From Bremerella volcania (GTDB lineage Bacteria > Planctomycetota > Planctomycetia > Pirellulales > Pirellulaceae): a stretch of 64,000 nt of DNA. The stretch spans positions 3,286,001 through 3,350,000 of the forward strand of contig NZ_CP036289.1 in the NCBI RefSeq assembly GCF_007748115.1. Direction: 5' to 3'. The notes under the pieces were generated by a model. That model saw nothing but the letters and a program-made list of their open reading frames with translations. It was not told the DNA's origin and did not search any database. Every line of letters starts with the position of its first letter. Position 1 is the stretch's first letter. Positions 42,240 through 53,455 of the stretch are shown here, one piece after another. Made by a program: the position numbers and the translations under genes.

Positions 42240-45116
42240 CTAGGTCTCGTTGAAGGCTCGTTCGAGAAGTTGTTGCTGCTCGAATTCATGAGCCGCTTTG
42301 GATCCGGTTGCCGGGCTGGAAGATGTCTCCCGGGCGATTACGGAGAGTGGGAATCGCTCGAACATACGATGCCCGTATCGTAATTTCCAGTAAGGCCACA
42401 CGCCCATATTGTCGGGTTCTTCCTGGACCCAATACAAGGGGACGCCGTCTTCATATTGGTCGAGGACAGCCTGAACGGTGTGATTCTTCAGCGGGTAAGG
42501 CTGCTCAACGCGAATAATCGCTACATCGTGACGCTGATGTTCTTCGCGATAGTGAGCCAGGTCGTAGTAAACCTTGCCGCTGCACATGATTACCCGCGAG
42601 GTCTTTTCCGGGTTGTCGCGGTTGTCTTTGATGATCCGCTCGAACTTGTTGCTGGCCAATTCTTCGAGCGAAGAAACGGCCGACGGATGCCGCAAGAGAC
42701 TCTTGGGGGTAAACAAAATTAACGGTTTCTTCCACGAACGCTTCATCTGACGACGAAGCACGTGAAAGTACTGTGCTGGAGTCGTTGGAATGGCGACTTG
42801 AATGTTGTCTTCCGCGGCCAGCCACAGGAAGCGTTCGAGACGAGCACTCGAGTGCTCGGGACCCTGCCCTTCGTAGCCGTGCGGCAGCAGCAGCACCAGA
42901 CCACTTAGGCGGCGCCACTTGTCTTCGGCACTGGCCATGAACTGGTCGATGATCACCTGAGCCGCGTTGCTGAAGTCGCCGAACTGGGCTTCCCAGGCCA
43001 CCAGGGCATTAGGATAGTCCAGGCTATAGCCGTAGTCGAAGCCAAGCACGCCTGCTTCGCTGAGCGGGCTGTTGACAATCTCGACCGGTGCCTGCTTCGG
43101 AGACAGATTCGAGAAAATGCTGTGCTCGTGGCCGTCGTTGATGTCGTGCAGGACCGAATGCCGCTGGTTGAACGTACCACGTTGGCAGTCCTGACCGGAA
43201 AGCCGAATGCGGTGCCCTTCCATCGAAAGGGTGGCAAACGCTAACGCTTCGGCCGAGGACCAGTCCAACAGACGTTCGCCGTTGGCCATCTCTTTCCGCT
43301 GATCGGCAATACGGCTTAGCTTGCGGTTGCGGTGGAAGTCCTCCGGCACGGAAGCCAACATTCGCAGAATCTCGGCCGAGCGATCGACCGGAATTCGCGT
43401 CTCGGGGCACTCATCGGCCGGATCGTGTTCCGGGTCCTCGGCTGTTGGCTCCAGACCGCCGTCGAATTCTTCCCAAACGCCTTCGGGACGACGCAGAGAA
43501 CGTTCCTTCATTTCCTGGGCGATATCGTATTCACCCTTGAGGAACTCCTGGTAGTCGTCCGACATCTTGTTGGCTTCTTCGGTCGAAATCCGTTTCTGCT
43601 CAATCAGCCGCTCCAAGTAGCTGTCGCGAATCGGCGTCTGCTTGTCGATCGCTTTGTACATCATGGGCTGCGTGAAGCTGGGTTCGTCCGCTTCGTTGTG
43701 CCCCAAGCGGCGGTAGCAAACCAGGTCGATGATCACGTCACGCTGGAACTTCTCGCGGAAGTCCATCGCCATCGAAACGACGTCGGCCACGGCTTCGGGG
43801 TCGTCGCCGCTGACGTGGAAGATCGGAATCTGCAGCATGCGGGCGATGTCGGTGCAGTACCGCGTGCTGCGCGATTGATCGACCGAGGTCGTGAAGCCGA
43901 TCTGATTGTTGACGATGACATGAACCGTTCCGCCAACCTTGTAGCCTTCCAACTGGCTCAGGTTGAGCGTTTCCTGAACGATGCCTTCGCCAATGAAAGC
44001 CGCGTCACCATGGATCAGGACGGCCATACCCTTGCGGCGATTAACGTCGCCGGTACGGTCTTGCTTCGCACGCAGACGCCCGAGCACGACCGTGTTGATG
44101 AACTCGAGATGGCTCGGATTGAACGAAAGGGACAAGTGGACTTCGTTACCGGAAGTGGTCACCTTGTCGACGCTATTACCCAAGTGGTACTTCACGTCGC
44201 CACCACCGATGAACTGGTGGAAGTCGACGTCGTTGAACTGGGCGAACAGCTCACGGGGAGCCTGGCCGATGATGTTCGTGAGCACGTTCAGACGACCGCG
44301 GTGAGGCATCCCCAGCACCACTTCTCGAACGTTGTTGGACGCCGCTCGATCGACCAGCAGGTCCAGCATCGGAATGAGCATTTCCGAGCCGAACAGCGAG
44401 AACGTCTTGGCTCCAACGTACTTTTTGCGAACGAATTCCTCGAAAACTGTCGCTTCGGTCAGACGTTGTAGGATTTGCTTCTGAACGGCGTTGGGTAGTT
44501 CTTTGATGTGCGACTGACGTTCGATGCGATCGATCAACCACTGCTGAACGCTCAGTTCGTCGATGTGGGTGAACTGATACCCGATGTGTTTGCAGTAGAG
44601 ACCCTCCAGCCGCTGGACGAGTTCTCGCAGGGGAATCTGCTCGATCTGTTCGCCGCAGGTGTAGTAAACCCGCTCTTCAAGATCGGACTTCGTCAGGCCG
44701 AACGATTCCAGCGACAGCGGCGTGCGAACTTGCTTGTTCAGCCGAAGTGGATCGAGTTGGGCGTTGTAGTGTCCGCGCGAACGATAGCCGTTGACCAACT
44801 GGTCGGCACCGTACTGCACCTTTTGAAGCTTGACGTTGCCGCGGACGCCACTGACCGGTGCGGTGAAATCTCCGCCAGACTCACGGAAAATGCTGCGTGG
44901 CTGGAAGGAAGGGGCGCGCGATCCTAACTCGGTGGCAGAAATCCCGTTCTCGGCGGCTTGCTGGTCGAAGAAGTCGCGCCAGTTCTCAGGGACACCATTG
45001 GGGTCGTCGAGATACTTCAGCAGTAGCTGCTCGACATAGCTGGCGTTGTAGCATGCCAGGTCGACTTCGTCGGCCGACGCCGTATTGGCCTGCCTGGGGG
45101 AACTTTCTGAGATCAT
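42240..45116 (-). CDS. sucA: 2-oxoglutarate dehydrogenase E1
   Basis: A 958-residue ThDP-dependent E1, the usual length. The N-terminal assembly segment has YVEQLLLKYLDDPNGVPENW. The active-site region includes GMPHRGRLNVLTNI, and the ThDP motif runs from GDAAFIGEGIVQETLNLS to VIVNNQIGFTTS. LVCYRRLGHNEADEPSFTQP and QRGTFNQRHSVLHD are OGDH-specific. It decarboxylates 2-oxoglutarate and succinylates the lipoyl group of SucB, encoded next. Confidence 0.96.
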   Translation of the reverse strand: MISESSPRQANTASADEVDLACYNASYVEQLLLKYLDDPNGVPENWRDFFDQQAAENGISATELGSRAPSFQPRSIFRESGGDFTAPVSGVRGNVKLQKVQYGADQLVNGYRSRGHYNAQLDPLRLNKQVRTPLSLESFGLTKSDLEERVYYTCGEQIEQIPLRELVQRLEGLYCKHIGYQFTHIDELSVQQWLIDRIERQSHIKELPNAVQKQILQRLTEATVFEEFVRKKYVGAKTFSLFGSEMLIPMLDLLVDRAASNNVREVVLGMPHRGRLNVLTNIIGQAPRELFAQFNDVDFHQFIGGGDVKYHLGNSVDKVTTSGNEVHLSLSFNPSHLEFINTVVLGRLRAKQDRTGDVNRRKGMAVLIHGDAAFIGEGIVQETLNLSQLEGYKVGGTVHVIVNNQIGFTTSVDQSRSTRYCTDIARMLQIPIFHVSGDDPEAVADVVSMAMDFREKFQRDVIIDLVCYRRLGHNEADEPSFTQPMMYKAIDKQTPIRDSYLERLIEQKRISTEEANKMSDDYQEFLKGEYDIAQEMKERSLRRPEGVWEEFDGGLEPTAEDPEHDPADECPETRIPVDRSAEILRMLASVPEDFHRNRKLSRIADQRKEMANGERLLDWSSAEALAFATLSMEGHRIRLSGQDCQRGTFNQRHSVLHDINDGHEHSIFSNLSPKQAPVEIVNSPLSEAGVLGFDYGYSLDYPNALVAWEAQFGDFSNAAQVIIDQFMASAEDKWRRLSGLVLLLPHGYEGQGPEHSSARLERFLWLAAEDNIQVAIPTTPAQYFHVLRRQMKRSWKKPLILFTPKSLLRHPSAVSSLEELASNKFERIIKDNRDNPEKTSRVIMCSGKVYYDLAHYREEHQRHDVAIIRVEQPYPLKNHTVQAVLDQYEDGVPLYWVQEEPDNMGVWPYWKLRYGHRMFERFPLSVIARETSSSPATGSKAAHEFEQQQLLERAFNET

Positions 45117-45392
45117 TGTTTCGCGATGCCTCTTGAACTTCTAGTTTTACGCGATTCTTCCATGGAGCATAGGTAGCCTACGGGCTGCTTGACCTGACAA
45201 TGCCAAGATTTCCAATTTCTTCCGAACCAAGGAAATATTGATATCGAACCATGCCTGTTCCTGCCGGATTCGGGACACGCAAAAGCTCACTCGGAGGGAG
45301 CTGAGAGGTCCTGCCAGAAGTTGCCATGGAGGGGTTCATCTTGGGGTACCCCGCATCCTTGGCCGGGGAGCCTAAACCGCTTTGTGATGAAA

Positions 45393-45439
45393 GGTGGGAC
45401 CTAATAAGTATTCGAGAAAGCGAAATCCCATCTATTAGG
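45393..45439. promoter_or_regulatory. Possible H-type pseudoknot in the sucA leader
   Basis: GGTGGGA (45393-45399) pairs with TCCCATC (45426-45432, one G-T pair). The adjoining CCTAATA (45400-45406) pairs perfectly with TATTAGG (45433-45439). The order A-B-A'-B' with no gap between neighbouring arms is that of an H-type pseudoknot with two 7-bp stems and a 19-base loop. Either strand could form it; the minus strand would place it in the sucA leader. Confidence 0.35.
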
Positions 45440-45464
45440 ATTTCTGCCGCAATAAAAACGCATT

Positions 45465-45481
45465 AGCGTACAACGTGCCAA
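45465..45481 (-). promoter_or_regulatory. Sigma-54-like site upstream of sucA
   Basis: The minus strand reads TTGGCACGTTGTACGCT. The -24 half is perfect (TTGGCACG), GG and GC are ten bases apart, but the -12 half is ACGC instead of TTGC. It lies about 350 bases before the sucA ATG. Confidence 0.35.
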
Positions 45482-45915
45482 CCTAATCGTCTATTTCAAT
45501 TCTGCCGGTTGGATCAATTTTGCTCAAAATGAAATCTGGCGTGATTAATTTCTGTGCGCCCGGTGTCGACTGCTAGAAAGCTGTTCCACAATATGGCTGG
45601 AAACTCGCTGTCCTGTGTCACTCGACTCGGGGTAACGTTGTAAACTGTATCGCAATTCTAACAGGTTCGATCGAGAGTCAACGTTGGATAACGCTACCGA
45701 TTGTTGGGCCATATCCGCTAAAATCAGTCCACATACCGGCACGTTCAAACATGAGGTAACCTCTAGTCCCGGCGTACGGAAAGCGATAAGTTCTCAGTTT
45801 TGTATTTTTTCCTTGCTGAGAGCATGGAAATGAGATAAAAAGTAGAGCATATCGCGGGATAGTCGCTGCCACGGGCATTCCACCCATTTGAAGTAATATA
45901 ACAAGCGTAAAGACG

Positions 45916-46959
45916 ATGGCAAAGAAGACTGGGCGAACGGCCGTTCGAATGAAAGATGTTGCCGAAGTGGCTGGCGTTTCTCGCATGGCCGCATCGGCGG
46001 TACTGATGGGTACCGGCAACGGACGAATTCGCGTTTCGGAAGAAACCGCGGAGACGATTCGTAAAGCGGCGGCTGATCTCGGCTATCGCCCCAACATCGC
46101 CGCTCAACAACTCGCCGGCAAGAAGAGCAACGTCGTCGCCTTGGTTGTGCGTGAAACGCGGAACTTCCTGACGCAAAAGGTCACGGCCGAACTGCAACGC
46201 GAGGCCGAAGAGCATGGACTTCGTCTTCTCTCGGTCGGATCGTACCCTGACCTGGATGGGCTGAAACGGGTTGTTCAAGACCTCGATGCCGGATGGGTGG
46301 ATGGCGTCATGTATCTCGCCCACGAGAATGAAGAGCAATGGGAAGAGGTTGGCAAACTCTTTGAGTCTCGGCGAAATGTCTTAACCGTTCTGGAGAACCT
46401 CGGCATTGATGGGACTTGCCGGGTGGTTAGCGACGTTCGCACGGGTGCCAAGGAAACCATCGACCACCTGGTTTCGACCGGCCGAAAGAAGGTGGCGCTT
46501 CTGACCGAGCAGCGGGAATCGCTTTCGATTCTCGATCGAATCGTCGCCTACCGAGAGGCCCTGGCCGAGCACGGCAGGGAGCTTTCCGAAGACCAGATTG
46601 TCGTTGATACCAAAGGTTGGCTGGTCAACGATCCGACGACTTATCCGCGATTCGATGAAATCTGTCGCCATTTGGTCGAAGGGGTAGGTGCCGATGCCAT
46701 TCTGTGCGATACCGATTTCAACGCGGTCGCCGTGTGTCGATCCTTGCGTCGACTCAACATGGCCATCCCCGACAAAGTCGCGGTTATCGGATGGCACGAC
46801 CTGCAATTCTCGTCGCTGCTTGATCCGCCGCTGACGACGGTCGCTCACGATCTACCGGCCTTGCTCAAGGCCGCCGTGAGTCTCATCCAGTCGGAAGAAG
46901 AGGAGACGCAATCGGAAATTCTCATTCCGACCAAGCTCAGAATTCGACACACTTCCTGA
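45916..46959 (+). CDS. LacI family transcriptional regulator
   Basis: A 347-residue repressor-type protein. The N-terminal helix-turn-helix is MKDVAEVAGVSRMAASAVLM, with hinge helix NIAAQQLAGKKSNVVALVV. The ligand domain follows the periplasmic-binding fold (GWVDGVMYLAHENEEQ, GADAILCDTDFNAVAVCRSL, IPDKVAVIGWHDLQFSSLLDPPLTTVAHD). Most LacI regulators respond to sugars. No sugar gene is adjacent; the downstream gene is convergent, so its targets are elsewhere. Confidence 0.9.
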   Translation: MAKKTGRTAVRMKDVAEVAGVSRMAASAVLMGTGNGRIRVSEETAETIRKAAADLGYRPNIAAQQLAGKKSNVVALVVRETRNFLTQKVTAELQREAEEHGLRLLSVGSYPDLDGLKRVVQDLDAGWVDGVMYLAHENEEQWEEVGKLFESRRNVLTVLENLGIDGTCRVVSDVRTGAKETIDHLVSTGRKKVALLTEQRESLSILDRIVAYREALAEHGRELSEDQIVVDTKGWLVNDPTTYPRFDEICRHLVEGVGADAILCDTDFNAVAVCRSLRRLNMAIPDKVAVIGWHDLQFSSLLDPPLTTVAHDLPALLKAAVSLIQSEEEETQSEILIPTKLRIRHTS

Positions 46960-46989
46960 CGCCAAGTTGCCAAATCGTTGGACACTTGG

Positions 46990-47433
46990 TCATGTCGTCC
47001 CCGCACTGTCCGCCTCTCGACCGAGAAGAAAGTACGTACCTTGGTCGCCAAGCCCCGTCTCCAGCTTTTTCCATCCTTGACGGCGATAGAAGTCGAGCGC
47101 TCGCCGGTTGGTTGCCAGGCACTTCAATTTCCAGGGAAATGGCAACCACTGGGTAAGTGATTCCATCAACTTGGTCCCAATTCCCTGACCTTGGTACTGG
47201 TGATCGACAAACAGACAGTGGATAAACGACTCGGGCTCCCAGACGGTCACTGCCCCGATTAGTTGACCGTCTTCCAAGACCGCCACGTAGACGCGTTCCC
47301 CCTCGGTCGTCTTGGCGAAGTCCGCTTCCGGCACCGAACCTTCAGGAAGCCAGTCAGCACTGCGGATGAAACGCTCAAACAGTGCCTGAAGTTCGGTCGA
47401 ATCAGAGGGTTGAGCTGCGCGGATCGTGACCAT
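46990..47433 (-). CDS. GNAT family N-acetyltransferase
   Basis: A 147-residue single-domain acetyltransferase. Motif A, the acetyl-CoA site, is DHQYQGQGIGTKLMESL; the next strand-helix is LKCLATNRRALDFYRRQGWKK. It begins with IRAAQPSDSTELQALFERF. The acceptor substrate is unknown. It converges with the lacI-type gene (30-base gap) and starts 51 bases after the end of the RND pump gene. Confidence 0.85.
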   Translation of the reverse strand: MVTIRAAQPSDSTELQALFERFIRSADWLPEGSVPEADFAKTTEGERVYVAVLEDGQLIGAVTVWEPESFIHCLFVDHQYQGQGIGTKLMESLTQWLPFPWKLKCLATNRRALDFYRRQGWKKLETGLGDQGTYFLLGREADSAGTT

Positions 47434-47484
47434 ACCTTCCAGAGAGCGTCCAGCGGAACGAGGTTCACGGTTATCAGGCCCAGA

Positions 47485-50400
47485 TTAAGACGTCGCCTTC
47501 TTAGTCTGGAAGCAATTGGTGATGTCGTCCAGGATCATGTACAGACATGGCACCAATACCAGGATGATGCCCGTGGCGAAAAGGATCCCGAAACCGAGCG
47601 AGATGGCCATGGGGATGATGTACTGCGCTTGCAGGGAAGTCTCGAAAATCAGCGGAACAAGGCCGCCGAAGGTGGTGGCCGTCGTGAGCATGATGGGGCG
47701 AAATCGTCGGAGGCCAGCCTGGCTGATGGCATCGAACGCAGAACTTTCCCCCCGGTAGCGATTTGCGTAGTCGATCATGATCAGCGAGTCGTTAATCACC
47801 ACGCCTGACAAAGCAATGACCCCCATCAGACTTACCAGCGAGATGTCGTAACCCAGAATGATGTGCCCGATGATCGCTCCCACGATCCCGAAGGGAATGG
47901 CCACCAACACGATCAGGGGCTGCACATACCCGCGAAAGGCGATCGCCAGCAGGGCGTAAATCACCCCCAGCGCGAGGCAAAACGATCCCCACAGCGAGGC
48001 CGTCGCCCGTCGCATTTCCGCGTCGCTTCCCTCAAACGTCCAGGTAATGCCGGGATAGTCTTCCCGCAGTTTCGGAAGTTCCTCGTTCTTCAGCGCCGTG
48101 ATGACCTGGGTAATGGCCCGCTTCGGCTCGACATCCATCGATACATTGATTGCTCGCCGGCCATCACGGCGATTGATCGACGAGAACGCCTGGTTTCGCT
48201 CGACGTCGGCCACATCCAGCAGTGGGACTTCCGTGCCGCTGGGAGTCCGAATGACCAGATCTTCCAGGTGATGAACGTCCTCACGCTGATGTTCGGGAAG
48301 TTTCACGCGAACTTCGATCTCGTTCGTCCCCCGCAACAGTCGCAGCGCTAACGAGCCATAGAAGGCACCTCGCAATTGATCGCCGAGTTCTTCATCGGTA
48401 AGCCCCAACGCACGCCCCTCGGGACGAAGCTTGAAGTCGAACTGCGATTTGCCTTTGTTGTAGTTGTCGCTGACGTCACGCGTATTGGCGAACTTCTTCG
48501 CTCGCTCGACGAATGCCTCGGCTGCTTTGCCTAGGACTTCGACGTCGCTGTGACTCAGATCGACGCTCACGTCCTGGCGGTAACCGCCGGGGCCGCTTTC
48601 CGCTTCGAAGGTTACTTGCGACACGCCAGGCAAGTCGCCGATGGCATCGCGCCACAGTTCGATTACTTCGTTCGCGGTCATGTCACGCTCGTCCGGCGGT
48701 TTCATGACGATTTCGACGTCGATGAAGTTCTGTCCCCGCACGTTGGTTTTGATCCCTTCGGCAACCTCATGCAGGTTGTGCTCCTCGAACATCCGCGTAC
48801 TGGCCGCGGTGACGATTTCCGCGATCTCGGCGGCCTGATCTTGCGTGGTACCGACCGGCATTCGAATGCCGGCCTCGATCTCATCAGCCGAAACCTCTGG
48901 CATGAGGATCATGCCCATATGAGCACTGGTCGCGTAACCGCCAATCACCAGAAAGAGCCCCAAAGCCGCCGTGGCCGTAACGTAGCGGTAACGAAGACAC
49001 ATGGTAAGAATCGGACCGTAAATCATCTCGACGAATCGCTGGAACCCGCGGAGGAAAGCCTGTTGGCAGCCATGGAGCCAGGCCCCCAGACCTCCTTTCT
49101 TTTGACCAGCCGCACGAGCGTGTGCCAAGTGGGCAGGCAAAATGAACAGCGATTCCAACAGCGAAAGGGAAAGCACGATGATCACCACCACCGGCAACGG
49201 TCCCCAGAACTTGCCGGTTTCGCCTGGGATGAACATCAGCGGAACGAACGCCACGATGTTGGTCAGAATGCTGAAGATCACCGGCCCCGACACTTCGCGG
49301 GTACCTTCGATTGCGGCGGTTAAATAGTCGCTTTCTTCCTGTCGCTTTTCATAGACGTTTTCGCCGACCACGACAGCATCGTCCACCACGATGCCCAGCA
49401 CCACCAGGAAACCGAACAACGAGATCATGTTGATGCTGACGTCCGCCGCCGGAAGGAACAAGATTCCCCCGATGAAGGATACCACCATGCCCATCATCAC
49501 CCAGAACGCCAGGCGAACTTCCAGGAAGAGCGCAAGAATCACCAGCACGATCACCACGGCAATGACGGCATTTTCCATGACCAGGTAAAGTCGTCGCCGG
49601 AATTCCTCGGCGTTATTTCGATCGATCCGCCACTTCACGCCTGGTGGCATCACGCTTTCAAACTCTTTCATCGACTCTTGGACTGCATTGGCGATGTCGA
49701 TGGGAGATTGCGATCCGACGCGGAAGATGTCGATTTCCACCGAAGGCGTTTGACTGAACTGCGAATGAAAGCCGACTTCGTCAAATCCATCGCGGATGGT
49801 GGCAATCTCTTCCAGACGAACAATCGAGCCACCGCGATTGGAGACGATCTCGATCTTGGCGAATTCTTCCGCCCATTGTTTTCGGGCTTTCACGCGCAGC
49901 AGGATTTCACCCGCGCTGGTAGCGACGGACCCTGCCGCGACGTCGGAACTGGACACACGAATCGTGTCGGCCACATCCGACAGCGTCAGCCCGTATTCAC
50001 GCAGCCGCTCGCGAGGGATCTCGACATGCGTGACGTATTCGGGAACCCGTCGAAGTTCGACCTGGGTAATATCCGGATGGGACTGCAACTGGTCGCGGAG
50101 CTGTTCGGCCAGTTTTCGCAGCGTCCATATGTCGACTGGGCCATAGAGCCCGACTTGCATTACTTCCCGTTGTCGCGATTGAAGCCGCACCTCAGGCTGG
50201 TCGATTTGATCCGGGAACGTACGAATCCGGCTGACGGCCTGATCGATATCCTGAAAGGCTTTCATCCGGTTCTCGCCGGCGACCAATTCAATCAACACTT
50301 CGCCGCGGCCTTCCCGTGCCTGGCTGGTGATCTCTTGAATCCCTTCTACGCCACGTACGGCCTCTTCGATGGGGCGCAAGATGCCCTGCTCGACTTCCTC

Positions 50401-50601
50401 CGGTGCCGCCCCGGGGTAGCCGACATAGACCTCCACGACATCGAGTTGAAACTGAGGAAATACCTCCTTCTGCATCACCATCGCCGTCCAGACGCCACCG
50501 ACCAACAGAATGATCATCAGCAAATTCGCGGCGATCGAATTACGGGCCATCCAACCGATGGCCCCGTCTTGCGGGGCTGCTTTGACTTCAGGTTCGCTCA
50601 A
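47485..50601 (-). CDS. RND efflux pump, inner-membrane transporter (AcrB/HAE family)
   Basis: A 1038-residue RND transporter with twelve helices and two large periplasmic domains. It opens with the first helix and [20 protein letters not shown]. Helix 4 has the proton-relay pair in [15 protein letters not shown], corresponding to Asp407/Asp408 of Acr[15 protein letters not shown] in the second half is also typical. The porter domains suggest an organic substrate (HAE) rather than metal. Its start overlaps the stop of the adaptor gene by four bases; three genes form a complete tripartite pump. Confidence 0.93.
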   Translation of the reverse strand: MSEPEVKAAPQDGAIGWMARNSIAANLLMIILLVGGVWTAMVMQKEVFPQFQLDVVEVYVGYPGAAPEEVEQGILRPIEEAVRGVEGIQEITSQAREGRGEVLIELVAGENRMKAFQDIDQAVSRIRTFPDQIDQPEVRLQSRQREVMQVGLYGPVDIWTLRKLAEQLRDQLQSHPDITQVELRRVPEYVTHVEIPRERLREYGLTLSDVADTIRVSSSDVAAGSVATSAGEILLRVKARKQWAEEFAKIEIVSNRGGSIVRLEEIATIRDGFDEVGFHSQFSQTPSVEIDIFRVGSQSPIDIANAVQESMKEFESVMPPGVKWRIDRNNAEEFRRRLYLVMENAVIAVVIVLVILALFLEVRLAFWVMMGMVVSFIGGILFLPAADVSINMISLFGFLVVLGIVVDDAVVVGENVYEKRQEESDYLTAAIEGTREVSGPVIFSILTNIVAFVPLMFIPGETGKFWGPLPVVVIIVLSLSLLESLFILPAHLAHARAAGQKKGGLGAWLHGCQQAFLRGFQRFVEMIYGPILTMCLRYRYVTATAALGLFLVIGGYATSAHMGMILMPEVSADEIEAGIRMPVGTTQDQAAEIAEIVTAASTRMFEEHNLHEVAEGIKTNVRGQNFIDVEIVMKPPDERDMTANEVIELWRDAIGDLPGVSQVTFEAESGPGGYRQDVSVDLSHSDVEVLGKAAEAFVERAKKFANTRDVSDNYNKGKSQFDFKLRPEGRALGLTDEELGDQLRGAFYGSLALRLLRGTNEIEVRVKLPEHQREDVHHLEDLVIRTPSGTEVPLLDVADVERNQAFSSINRRDGRRAINVSMDVEPKRAITQVITALKNEELPKLREDYPGITWTFEGSDAEMRRATASLWGSFCLALGVIYALLAIAFRGYVQPLIVLVAIPFGIVGAIIGHIILGYDISLVSLMGVIALSGVVINDSLIMIDYANRYRGESSAFDAISQAGLRRFRPIMLTTATTFGGLVPLIFETSLQAQYIIPMAISLGFGILFATGIILVLVPCLYMILDDITNCFQTKKATS

Positions 50602-51827
50602 TCGGTGGACTCCTCATCAAGAGGCGTCGTCGACGCATCCACCTTTTTCAAACCGATGCCCGCCGCTACGGTGGCGAGCGTGGTAATCACGACCTCGTCG
50701 CCCGAGTCGAGGCCTTCGTCGATGTAGGCGTAGGTGGCGTCACGAAAGACGACCGATGTTTCGCGGATCTCCAGCTTGCCATTCTTCATCACCCAGACGG
50801 TATCTCGGTTATGAACATACTCACGATTAAGACGCACGACGTTCTCGATCGGGCGTCCCTCGATGTGCGTTTCGATCAACGTGTCGAGAATCAGCGGAGG
50901 AACATCCGACTTCATAGCCAGTGGGTCCGCAACCACAATCAACACGCGTGCGAGCCGCGTTTGCTGATCCAGGCTGCCAATCATTCGCGAGACCGAAGCA
51001 TAGCGTTCGACTCCATTGGGCCACGTGTCGGGATCGCGAAGCGTGACCAGCGAGCTTCGACCGTCTTGTTCGGGAAATTGTATCCATTTCAGGCTGCGGA
51101 CCGGTACCGAAGCCATGATCCAGTATTCATCGACTCCCACGAGCCGAGCCAGATTGTCTCCTGGGCCAACCTGGGAGCCGACATTGACCCGGCGGTCGAG
51201 GATTTGCGCGTCGAAAGGAGCGGTAATGCTTGTGCGTTTCAGGTCGAGCCGGGCACGCTCGATCGCTGCTTTGGCCGCATTGACCTCGGCTTGAATCGAT
51301 TCGACCTGCGGCTCTCGCAAGACGAGGGCTCGATTCGCCTCGTCGATGGTCCCCTCCAACAGAGCCAGCTCCTTCTTGGCCAATGATTGTCGCCCTCGCT
51401 CGATCTCGAGCGAAGCCGCGGCCTGCTGTAGTTCGCTCTCTCGAACGGAGATGGTGTTCTCGAAATCGGCAGGATCAATCTGCAGGAGAAAGTCATCCTT
51501 TTTGACCATGCCCCCAGGGACGAACTTCGGAGACAAGGAGATTACCTGGCCATTGACGCGAGGACTGAGCGTGATCTCTTGGGCGGCCTGAACGGTTCCC
51601 AGAACGACGATCGTCGGCGAATACGTTCCCTTCTCGACCGACACCGTTTCGACGATGGCGGCCGACTTGCGCGTCGCTTCAATCTGCTGCGCTTTCGGTT
51701 CGGTTTGGTTGATCACGATGATCGCAGCCACCGAGACGCCGAGGATCGTCAGACACACCATGGCCGTGCCCAGGAATTGCAGGACTTTCACGATGGTCGA
51801 GGTTGCCTGCGGCGAGGCATCATTCAT
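50598..51827 (-). CDS. RND efflux periplasmic adaptor (HlyD/AcrA family)
   Basis: A 409-residue membrane fusion protein with one N-terminal helix ([22 protein letters not shown]). The barrel-sandwich hybrid ([21 protein letters not shown] ... [21 protein letters not shown]) surrounds a long coiled coil of about 100 residues ([20 protein letters not shown]). The beta-barrel and membrane-proximal domains follow. It bridges the RND pump and outer-membrane channel. The gene overlaps the end of the channel gene by eight bases. Confidence 0.92.
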   Translation of the reverse strand: MNDASPQATSTIVKVLQFLGTAMVCLTILGVSVAAIIVINQTEPKAQQIEATRKSAAIVETVSVEKGTYSPTIVVLGTVQAAQEITLSPRVNGQVISLSPKFVPGGMVKKDDFLLQIDPADFENTISVRESELQQAAASLEIERGRQSLAKKELALLEGTIDEANRALVLREPQVESIQAEVNAAKAAIERARLDLKRTSITAPFDAQILDRRVNVGSQVGPGDNLARLVGVDEYWIMASVPVRSLKWIQFPEQDGRSSLVTLRDPDTWPNGVERYASVSRMIGSLDQQTRLARVLIVVADPLAMKSDVPPLILDTLIETHIEGRPIENVVRLNREYVHNRDTVWVMKNGKLEIRETSVVFRDATYAYIDEGLDSGDEVVITTLATVAAGIGLKKVDASTTPLDEESTD

Positions 51828-53316
51828 CGATATCGTTCTCCTCGGGCAACTGCTCCACGATTACCGGCGGAGCGCCTTCAATGATTTCGATGGGAACGCC
51901 GTCTACGTATTCCAAGGGAATGTTTGCCAGAGGATAGGCTTGTCGAGGGTCAAAATCACCAGCCAGGGCCAGGTAGAGTGCAATGCGGTTAAGTATCAAT
52001 TCTAGTCTTGCGGACAAAACGTTTCGCTGCAAGCTTTGTTCCTGTTGGATGGAACTCAAAACGTCGAGGTACTCCGTCTCGCCGATCAAGTACTGTTCGC
52101 GAAGTTGGATCGAAGCCTGGTGCGCCAGTTTGGCCTGAGTCTCCAGCTTCTCGATCCGCTGCAGCTGATACTGCTCGCGGACCAGCGCGTTTTCGACTTC
52201 CTGATAGGCAATCAGCACCGTCTGGGAAAACTCTGTGAATCGGAGCCGTACGGTGGCGACGTTACGATCGACTTCGGCACGACGCTGACCGCCGTCGATC
52301 AGTGGGGCGATCAATTGCCCTGCCACCGAAAACACCCATTCACGAAAGAGGTTCTCGGGGCTTTCGGCAACGGTAGTGAACGATGCGGCTAGATTCAATC
52401 GCGGATACTGGGCACTGACGGCCGAAGCCAAATCACGATCGGCCGCCCACAGCGCGAGAAAGTCGCGGCGAATGTCAGGACGGCGATTCAAAAGCTCAGC
52501 AGGTAATCCGGTTTCCGGCAATGGTGGCAGCTGAGGCAATTGAGCCCCCGGCGAATAGCTCGCCTCTTGCGGCGGTTGGCCCTGCAGCACGGCTAGGAGA
52601 TGCTCCAACACTTCAATCCGTGACAGGACCACTACACGCTGCTCGCGCGTCGACTCGACCAATTGGCGTTGCCGCAAGACGTCGGCGCTACGAATCTGCC
52701 CGAGACCGAACCGTGCCTCTTGCAACTTCAGTCCCGTCAAATTTGTCTGAATCTGTTCGTCGAGCAGTTCGATTTGAGCATTCGCTTCAATCAAAGCGAA
52801 CCACGTTCGTGCGACGTCGGCGGATAGCGTCAATGCAACCACGTTGAAGTCGGCTTCGGTTGCCGAAGCACGCAGCCACTGGGCATCGACCCGCGAACCG
52901 ATTTCTCCCCATAGATCGACCTGGTAGGAAGCATCCAGCCCGAGCACCCACCGAGCCGAGTTCGGCGAGTCGGTTCGCACGGTGCTTTCAGCCAAGGCCA
53001 CCCCGTCGACGTCGGGAAGCAGATCGGAAGCTTCCCGGCGGGCAATGGCTTGAGCCTGAAGGATCCGTTGAAGTGCGCCTTCCAAGTCAAAATTGCCTCG
53101 CAGGGCGATATCGACCTGTTGATCGAGTTCCTGGTCGTCGAAGGTGGTCCACCAGAAATCTCGCAGCGGGGCTTGGCCGCTTTCCGAAAAGGGGGGAGGC
53201 GACTGGGTCGGCAACTTGACGGCCGATTCTTTCCCCGCGCAGCCGGACCCAGAAAGCTGCAGCACCAAAAGCAGCAACCACGTCAAGAACCAGCCTGTGG
53301 AAAGGTGGGAATTCAT
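51820..53316 (-). CDS. Outer-membrane efflux lipoprotein (TolC/NodT family)
   Basis: A 498-residue channel protein. The ATG at 53316 is chosen over a TTG at 53349; it gives a lipoprotein signal with lipobox [40 protein letters not shown] and [22 protein letters not shown] are family hallmarks of NodT-type channels. Two repeats of coiled-coil and beta-strand form the barrel-tunnel. The C-terminal tail is acidic and Pro-rich ([18 protein letters not shown]). It is first gene of the efflux operon. Confidence 0.92.
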   Translation of the reverse strand: MNSHLSTGWFLTWLLLLVLQLSGSGCAGKESAVKLPTQSPPPFSESGQAPLRDFWWTTFDDQELDQQVDIALRGNFDLEGALQRILQAQAIARREASDLLPDVDGVALAESTVRTDSPNSARWVLGLDASYQVDLWGEIGSRVDAQWLRASATEADFNVVALTLSADVARTWFALIEANAQIELLDEQIQTNLTGLKLQEARFGLGQIRSADVLRQRQLVESTREQRVVVLSRIEVLEHLLAVLQGQPPQEASYSPGAQLPQLPPLPETGLPAELLNRRPDIRRDFLALWAADRDLASAVSAQYPRLNLAASFTTVAESPENLFREWVFSVAGQLIAPLIDGGQRRAEVDRNVATVRLRFTEFSQTVLIAYQEVENALVREQYQLQRIEKLETQAKLAHQASIQLREQYLIGETEYLDVLSSIQQEQSLQRNVLSARLELILNRIALYLALAGDFDPRQAYPLANIPLEYVDGVPIEIIEGAPPVIVEQLPEENDIDE

Positions 53317-53455
53317 CGGCCGAGATATTAGCCTGCCAATTTGATCCAAGGCAAGATCAAATTGAGACTTACGTGCGGGCTAGCAGAAGATCGTCTGCGG
53401 CTACATCAGGCCCAACAGATCGCCTTTCGGCCCCTCAAAGCGGGGGCTTCGTTGG

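Larger units (their letters stand above)
45117..45915. other. Nearly 800-base region between divergent sucA and lacI-type genes
   Basis: No convincing protein gene. It contains a sigma-54-like site pointing toward sucA (45465-45481) and a pair of interleaved complementary segments that could form a pseudoknot (45393-45439), plus the palindrome GGGGTACCCC near 45345. The half near lacI (45500-45915) shows nothing specific. Confidence 0.45.

Noticed and set aside
43332-44471. 379-codon plus-strand frame opposite sucA
   Set aside because: Antisense shadow; sucA motifs are unambiguous.
45545-45748. 67-codon minus-strand frame in the sucA-lacI intergenic region
   Set aside because: No family, no ribosome-binding site and atypical composition.
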